Assembly (NCBI GenBank): GCA_025354165.1 | Contig: JANXNI010000059.1 | Span: 1 to 56,704, forward strand | Source of the DNA: Burkholderiales bacterium | Lineage (GTDB): Bacteria > Pseudomonadota > Gammaproteobacteria > Burkholderiales > Casimicrobiaceae | DNA: 56,704 nucleotides | Direction: 5' to 3' | Part shown: positions 52,706 through 56,704 of the stretch, piece after piece | Position numbering within the stretch: position 1 is the stretch's first letter | Layout: each line of letters opens with the position of its first letter | Notes under the pieces: model-generated | Told to the model about the DNA's origin: nothing | Databases searched by the model: none | What the model saw: only the letters and a program-made list of their open reading frames with translations | Made by a program: the position numbers and the translations under genes

Positions 52706-53734
52706 ATGGACGCTAGACTGGAAGCAGCACTTCGTGATTTTGAGGCCACCGCCACCAACTTTGGCCTTCGCTACATCAAGATGGCAGAAGTTCGCGCTGC
52801 TTATGTGAAGGGCATTCGCGAGATGAGTCAAGGCATTCGTCTCGCCGTCGATTCGGGGCAACTGTCGGCGGCGAAAGGCGCTGAGACCGCGCATCAGATG
52901 CGAAATCAGATACTCGAAATGTCACGAGAGCGAGACTTCGATCTCGGCAGAGCACTTGCCCGAAAAATGAAGACGAAAGGCATAACGCTTGAGGAGTCGA
53001 TTGCCAAAGCGATGAAATCAGCGCGGGTAGAAGGCAAGGCATTTCAGTCGCTTACCGGTGCCGAGCAGAATCGCGTTTTTGTTGAGGTGATTGAGAGTTC
53101 GGGGCGTTCACGGGCAGCGGTCACCGCTGGCATCCCGAGAATGCGCTGGGCCGCGCGCGGACTGTGGATCGCGTCACTCGCGGTGGCCGCATACAACATC
53201 GGCACCTCCGAGAATCCGTGGTGGCAAACCGGGCGCGAAAGCGCCAACATCGCGGGCGGCGTAGGCGGCGGCTTCGCCGGTGGCGCGGCAATGGGCGCCG
53301 CCGTTGGCATCTGGGGCGGACCGGTGGGCGTGGCCGTCGGCGTGCTGGTTGGCGGCGTGCTCGGCGCGTTGCTGGCTGATCGCGCCTACGTTGAGGTAGC
53401 GGGCACCGGCGACAGCCTGACGCGAGCCTTTGTCGCACGGTTCACCAGTTTCTGGACGGGTACCGACGAGGATGGCATGGCGCGGGCGCTGGCCACGGAA
53501 TACCGAAGCAACGCGGCGTTTGTGCACCGCGTGTTCGTGAGCCTTGATGATTCGTACAACAGCGACGCCGATGACGTGGCGCTTGCCTACGTGACTATCG
53601 CCCGAAAAGACGGGGCCGTGGCGCAGTGCATTCGCAGTTACCGCAATCTTCGCGAATACCTGATCAAGGTGTTGTCGGAGGGCTATACCTCTGGCGATGA
53701 GCAGTCGGCGATCACGTTTGTGCGCGGGCTTTAG
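52706..53734 (+). CDS. Glycine-zipper membrane protein of unknown function
   Basis: The product has 342 residues from the ATG at 52706 with AGGA upstream. Residues 1-145 are helical and charged. A hydrophobic helix at about 150-166 (RGLWIASLAVAAYNIG) and a long glycine-zipper stretch at about 183-226 (AGGVGGGFAGGAAMGAAVG, then GGPVGVAVGVLVGGVLGALL) follow. The rest is soluble-looking, with FTSFWTGTDEDGMARALATE. Such zippers occur in pore-forming or membrane-inserting effectors and in structural proteins. I do not recognise a named family. Confidence 0.7.
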   Translation: MDARLEAALRDFEATATNFGLRYIKMAEVRAAYVKGIREMSQGIRLAVDSGQLSAAKGAETAHQMRNQILEMSRERDFDLGRALARKMKTKGITLEESIAKAMKSARVEGKAFQSLTGAEQNRVFVEVIESSGRSRAAVTAGIPRMRWAARGLWIASLAVAAYNIGTSENPWWQTGRESANIAGGVGGGFAGGAAMGAAVGIWGGPVGVAVGVLVGGVLGALLADRAYVEVAGTGDSLTRAFVARFTSFWTGTDEDGMARALATEYRSNAAFVHRVFVSLDDSYNSDADDVALAYVTIARKDGAVAQCIRSYRNLREYLIKVLSEGYTSGDEQSAITFVRGL

Positions 53735-53780
53735 GGGGCGTTAGAAGGCGGCTGCAGCTTGCGTTCAACGCTACAAAAAT

Positions 53781-53856
53781 TGGCGCCCCGAAGACGAATC
53801 GAACGTCCGACCTACCCCTTAGGAGGGGGTCGCTCTATCCACTGAGCTACCGGGGC
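53781..53856 (-). tRNA. tRNA-Arg (anticodon CCT)
   Basis: On the minus strand the 76-base gene starts GCCCCGGTAGCTCAGTGGAT, has the anticodon loop CTCCTAA between ACCCC and GGGGT, a T-loop GTTCGATTC and ends with an encoded CCA. The acceptor stem has one G-T pair. It reads the rare AGG arginine codon. Confidence 0.93.
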
Positions 53857-53961
53857 ACATTGCAATTGTTGCAAAAACGGCGGGCGCGGCAACAAAAGCG
53901 GTCACACTACGACCGATTCCGGTGGCTACACTAGCTGCATGACGTCGACGCAACGATTTTT

Positions 53962-55005
53962 ATGAGCAGTACAGCCGGGTACTCTAGCGAGGCGGCTGCC
54001 ACCCCGGTGGCCGTGATCGGCGCGGGCTCTTTCGGCACGGCGCTCGCGATCCAGCTCGCACGGCGCGGCTCGCGTACGCGGCTTTGGGGGCGCAACACAG
54101 CCGAGATGGCGGAGGCCGATCGCATTCGTCACAACCCGCGCTATCTCGCCGATTGCGAATTCCCGATGACGCTCGTCGCCACTGGTGATCTCGATGCCGC
54201 GCTGCGCGAGGTTGAAGACATCGTGATCGCCACACCGAGTCATGCGCTGCGGGCCACAGTGGATATGCTCAAACCCCGATTGATTGCAGGGCAGGGCGTC
54301 GTCATCGCGTGCAAAGGCTTTGAACCGGGCAGCGGAAAACTCTCGCATGAGGTGGTCGCTGAGGTGCTCAACGTGGGTGGGGCGTCGCATCCGTACGCCG
54401 TGTTGTCTGGGCCAACGTTCGCGAACGAATTGGGACGCGGCTTGCCTACGGCGGTCATCATTGCGTCGAAAGATGATGAGTTCGCCAAGCGCGTGGCGCA
54501 TCGGTTGAACGGCGGCGGCTTTCGTGCGTACACCGGGCATGACGTGATCGGCGTTGAGTTGGGCGGCGCCGCAAAAAATGTAATTGCCATCGCGGCGGGA
54601 ACCTCTGATGGTCTGGGCTTCGGCTCGAACGCGCGCAGTCTGCTCATCACACGCGGGCTCGCAGAAATTCGTCGCTTGGGAGAAAAAATGGGTGCGGAAA
54701 ACGAGACGTTGATGGGGCTTGCGGGGCTGGGCGATCTGGTGCTGACTTGCACGGACAATCAATCGCGCAATCGACGCATGGGATTGCTGCTGGCGGGCGG
54801 TAAATCGCTCGCCGAAGCGACGGCTGAAATTCAGCAGGTAGTGGAGGGCGTGAAGGCTGCGCCTGAAGTGCATCGACTGGCGCAGCGCTATGGTGTCGCC
54901 ATGCCGATCACCGAAGTTGCCTGTGCCGTGATTGACGGGCGCATGACGCCGCGTGAAGCGTTCGCCACGCTGGCTTCGCGTTCGGTGCGGGCGGAGGCGA
55001 AATGA
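53962..55005 (+). CDS. gpsA: Glycerol-3-phosphate dehydrogenase [NAD(P)+] GpsA
   Basis: GpsA reduces dihydroxyacetone phosphate to glycerol-3-phosphate for phospholipid synthesis. The 347-residue protein has the dinucleotide-binding motif [19 protein letters not shown] near residue 19, [31 protein letters not shown], the catalytic lysine in [15 protein letters not shown], and [12 protein letters not shown]. The usual family length is about 330-340. It overlaps pgi by four bases (ATGA), so the two are coupled. Confidence 0.96.
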   Translation: MSSTAGYSSEAAATPVAVIGAGSFGTALAIQLARRGSRTRLWGRNTAEMAEADRIRHNPRYLADCEFPMTLVATGDLDAALREVEDIVIATPSHALRATVDMLKPRLIAGQGVVIACKGFEPGSGKLSHEVVAEVLNVGGASHPYAVLSGPTFANELGRGLPTAVIIASKDDEFAKRVAHRLNGGGFRAYTGHDVIGVELGGAAKNVIAIAAGTSDGLGFGSNARSLLITRGLAEIRRLGEKMGAENETLMGLAGLGDLVLTCTDNQSRNRRMGLLLAGGKSLAEATAEIQQVVEGVKAAPEVHRLAQRYGVAMPITEVACAVIDGRMTPREAFATLASRSVRAEAK

Positions 55006-56648
55006 GCAGCGCGTGGAATTTGCTCGAATCGCATCGCGCGTCAATCGCTGGTTTGCGCATGGCTGATGAGTTCGCGAAAGATGCGAAACGCGCGGCCAAC
55101 TTTTCGCTTGACGCGGCGGGCCTGTTTCTCGACTACTCAAAAAATCGCATCACCGCCGAGACCAAAACTCTGCTGCTTGCGGTGGCGCGCGAGCGAGGCG
55201 TTGAAGCGCGGCGTAACGCGATGTTCGCCGGCGAGCACATCAATACGACCGAGAATCGTGCCGTCATGCATGTCGCATTGCGCGCGGGTTTAGGCGGGGG
55301 CGCACGGCGCTTCTCCGTTGATGGACAGAACGTGATGCCGGACGTCAAGCGCGTGCTCGAACACATGCAGCGTTTCTCGCATCAGGTGCGCGATGGCGTG
55401 TGGAAGGGCTACACCGGCAGCGCGATCACGGATATCGTGAACATCGGCATTGGCGGCTCGGACTTGGGCCCCTTGATGGTTTGTGAGGCGCTGCGGACGT
55501 ACATTCCGCAGGGGCTCAATGTTCATTTCGCGTCGAACGTCGATGGCGCGGCGCTTGATCGCGTGTTGTCCAGCGTGGATACCGAAACCACGCTCTTTAT
55601 CGTTGCATCAAAAACATTCACGACGCAGGAAACGCTCACCAACGCGACCTCGGCGCGCCGCTGGTTCCTCGAAAACGGTGGCGCTAATGCGGATGTGGCG
55701 AAGCACTTTGTTGCCATCTCAACCAACGCTGCTGCCGTCGCAAAATTCGGCATCGACACCGCGAACATGTTCGAGTTTTGGGATTGGGTGGGCGGGCGTT
55801 ATTCGTTGTGGTCGGCGATTGGTTTGTCGATTGCGATAGCGATTGGCATGGATGCATTTGAGGAATTGCTCGCCGGCGCGCACGAGATGGACGAGCACTT
55901 TGCAACTGCACCGCTTGAGAAAAACATGCCTGCTCTGCTCGCGTTGGTTGGCATTTGGAACGTTAATTTTTTAGGTGCAACGAGTCAGTGCGTCGCGCCG
56001 TATGCGCAAGATTTGCATCGAATGCCCGCTTACTTTCAGCAGCTCGAAATGGAGAGCAACGGCAAGTCAGTTGATCGCGACGGAAAGCCGCTGACGGTAG
56101 CGAGTTGCCCGGTAATTTGGGGTGAGCCGGGCACCAACGGTCAGCATGCTTTTTTTCAGTTGCTGCATCAGGGCACGAGCGTGATTCCGGTCGATTTCAT
56201 TGCGGCTTTGCATGCGGATTCGGAGCACGAACTTGACGCCTCGCATCATCGCCTGTTACTCGCCAATTGCTTCGCGCAATCGGAGGCGTTGATGCTGGGG
56301 AAAAGCGCAGAACAAGTGCGCTCCGAACTGCTCGCGCAGCGGATGAACGACGCTGAGATTGCCGCGCTTACGCCGCACAAAGTCTTCGCTGGAAACCGCC
56401 CGAGCAATACGATTCTGCTGTCAGAACTAACGCCTAAGTCGCTGGGTGCCCTGATCGCGCTGTACGAGCACAAAGTGTTCGTGCAGGGCGTGATCTGGAA
56501 CATTAATTCGTTTGATCAGTGGGGCGTGGAACTGGGCAAGCAGTTGGCGAAAACGATTGACGGAGAATTGAAGTCGGGCGTCGTATCGGGGGCGCATGAC
56601 GGATCGACCACGGCTCTTATGCGGCGGGTGCTGAGAAAGTCCTTGTAG
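55002..56648 (+). CDS. pgi: Glucose-6-phosphate isomerase Pgi
   Basis: Pgi interconverts glucose-6-phosphate and fructose-6-phosphate. The 548-residue protein has the family signatures [51 protein letters not shown] (active-site loop), [19 protein letters not shown] with the catalytic glutamate and histidine, and [20 protein letters not shown] at the C-terminus. Its stop codon is part of a REP-like repeat. Confidence 0.97.
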   Translation: MSSAWNLLESHRASIAGLRMADEFAKDAKRAANFSLDAAGLFLDYSKNRITAETKTLLLAVARERGVEARRNAMFAGEHINTTENRAVMHVALRAGLGGGARRFSVDGQNVMPDVKRVLEHMQRFSHQVRDGVWKGYTGSAITDIVNIGIGGSDLGPLMVCEALRTYIPQGLNVHFASNVDGAALDRVLSSVDTETTLFIVASKTFTTQETLTNATSARRWFLENGGANADVAKHFVAISTNAAAVAKFGIDTANMFEFWDWVGGRYSLWSAIGLSIAIAIGMDAFEELLAGAHEMDEHFATAPLEKNMPALLALVGIWNVNFLGATSQCVAPYAQDLHRMPAYFQQLEMESNGKSVDRDGKPLTVASCPVIWGEPGTNGQHAFFQLLHQGTSVIPVDFIAALHADSEHELDASHHRLLLANCFAQSEALMLGKSAEQVRSELLAQRMNDAEIAALTPHKVFAGNRPSNTILLSELTPKSLGALIALYEHKVFVQGVIWNINSFDQWGVELGKQLAKTIDGELKSGVVSGAHDGSTTALMRRVLRKSL

Positions 56649-56668
56649 GAGCGGCTTGCCGCGACCCA
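56643..56668. repeat. REP-like element overlapping the pgi stop codon
   Basis: TTGTAGGAGCGGCTTGCCGC followed by GACC matches the widespread GTAGGAGCGGC-type repetitive extragenic palindrome. The TAG of the pgi stop lies within it. Only the left part may be visible because the window ends 36 bases on. Confidence 0.65.
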
Positions 56669-56704
56669 ACGCGCCTCAACAGTGATCGTCTGCATCGCGA
56701 ACTT

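Overview
The window looks like a chromosomal piece of a Gram-negative betaproteobacterium, most likely Burkholderiales-like. Supporting this are two Bug/TctC-type periplasmic solute receptors without transporter membrane subunits, the divergent bamD/rluD pair, a DUF3305/DUF3306/TorD-type formate dehydrogenase operon, and an EFDD-type RelA. Base composition is moderately GC-rich by eye. No species can be named from the sequence alone.

Layout. 1-6.1 kb, mostly minus strand: the end of an unknown gene, recJ, a gene coupled to it that carries an in-frame repeat, and a large DUF349 protein. 6.1-13.3 kb: a 144-bp palindromic element abutting a DinG/YoaA helicase, then bamD, rluD, pgeF and relA, all core functions. 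13.3-23.5 kb: a metabolic and exported-protein region with two Bug receptors, a Pr6Pr membrane protein, an SDR, an S10 peptidase lipoprotein with a small secreted EF-hand-like protein, a DapA-like aldolase/dehydratase, an IlvD/Edd-family dehydratase and an M20 amidohydrolase. 23.6-30.8 kb: cysE, an ECF sigma/anti-sigma operon with a secreted repeat protein, a ferredoxin-NADP reductase, VOC and GNAT proteins, a secreted MetX-like hydrolase and an Mrr-like nuclease. 30.8-34.7 kb: a rearranged spot where a 3' fragment of an aldehyde dehydrogenase gene and the intact gene flank a metzincin-like protease and a small secreted protein. 34.9-45.8 kb: moaA divergent from a complete formate dehydrogenase operon (accessory DUF3305/3306 proteins, polyferredoxin, TorD chaperone, TAT peptide, catalytic, Fe-S and cytochrome b subunits). 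MoaA starts the molybdopterin synthesis that the catalytic subunit needs. 45.8-50.1 kb: tRNA-Ser(CGA), a glycine-rich surface protein gene broken by two frameshifts, a TAT-exported transglutaminase-like protein and a TlpA thioredoxin. 50.2-56.7 kb: an M61 peptidase, an unrecognised two-gene unit with a glycine-zipper membrane protein, tRNA-Arg(CCT), gpsA and pgi.

The most distinctive signal is not a gene. Six copies (plus one partial) of an approximately 116-bp imperfect palindrome with CAGCTTTT-type ends sit 8-32 bases downstream of stop codons. Five of the six lie exactly between convergent genes. This looks like an intergenic repeat family placed at gene ends, possibly acting as a bidirectional terminator or 3'-UTR element. 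Other non-coding structure includes a palindromic element that seems to supply the ribosome binding site of the helicase gene, two repeats translated in frame inside proteins, and an intrinsic terminator embedded in the signal-peptide codons of the TlpA gene.
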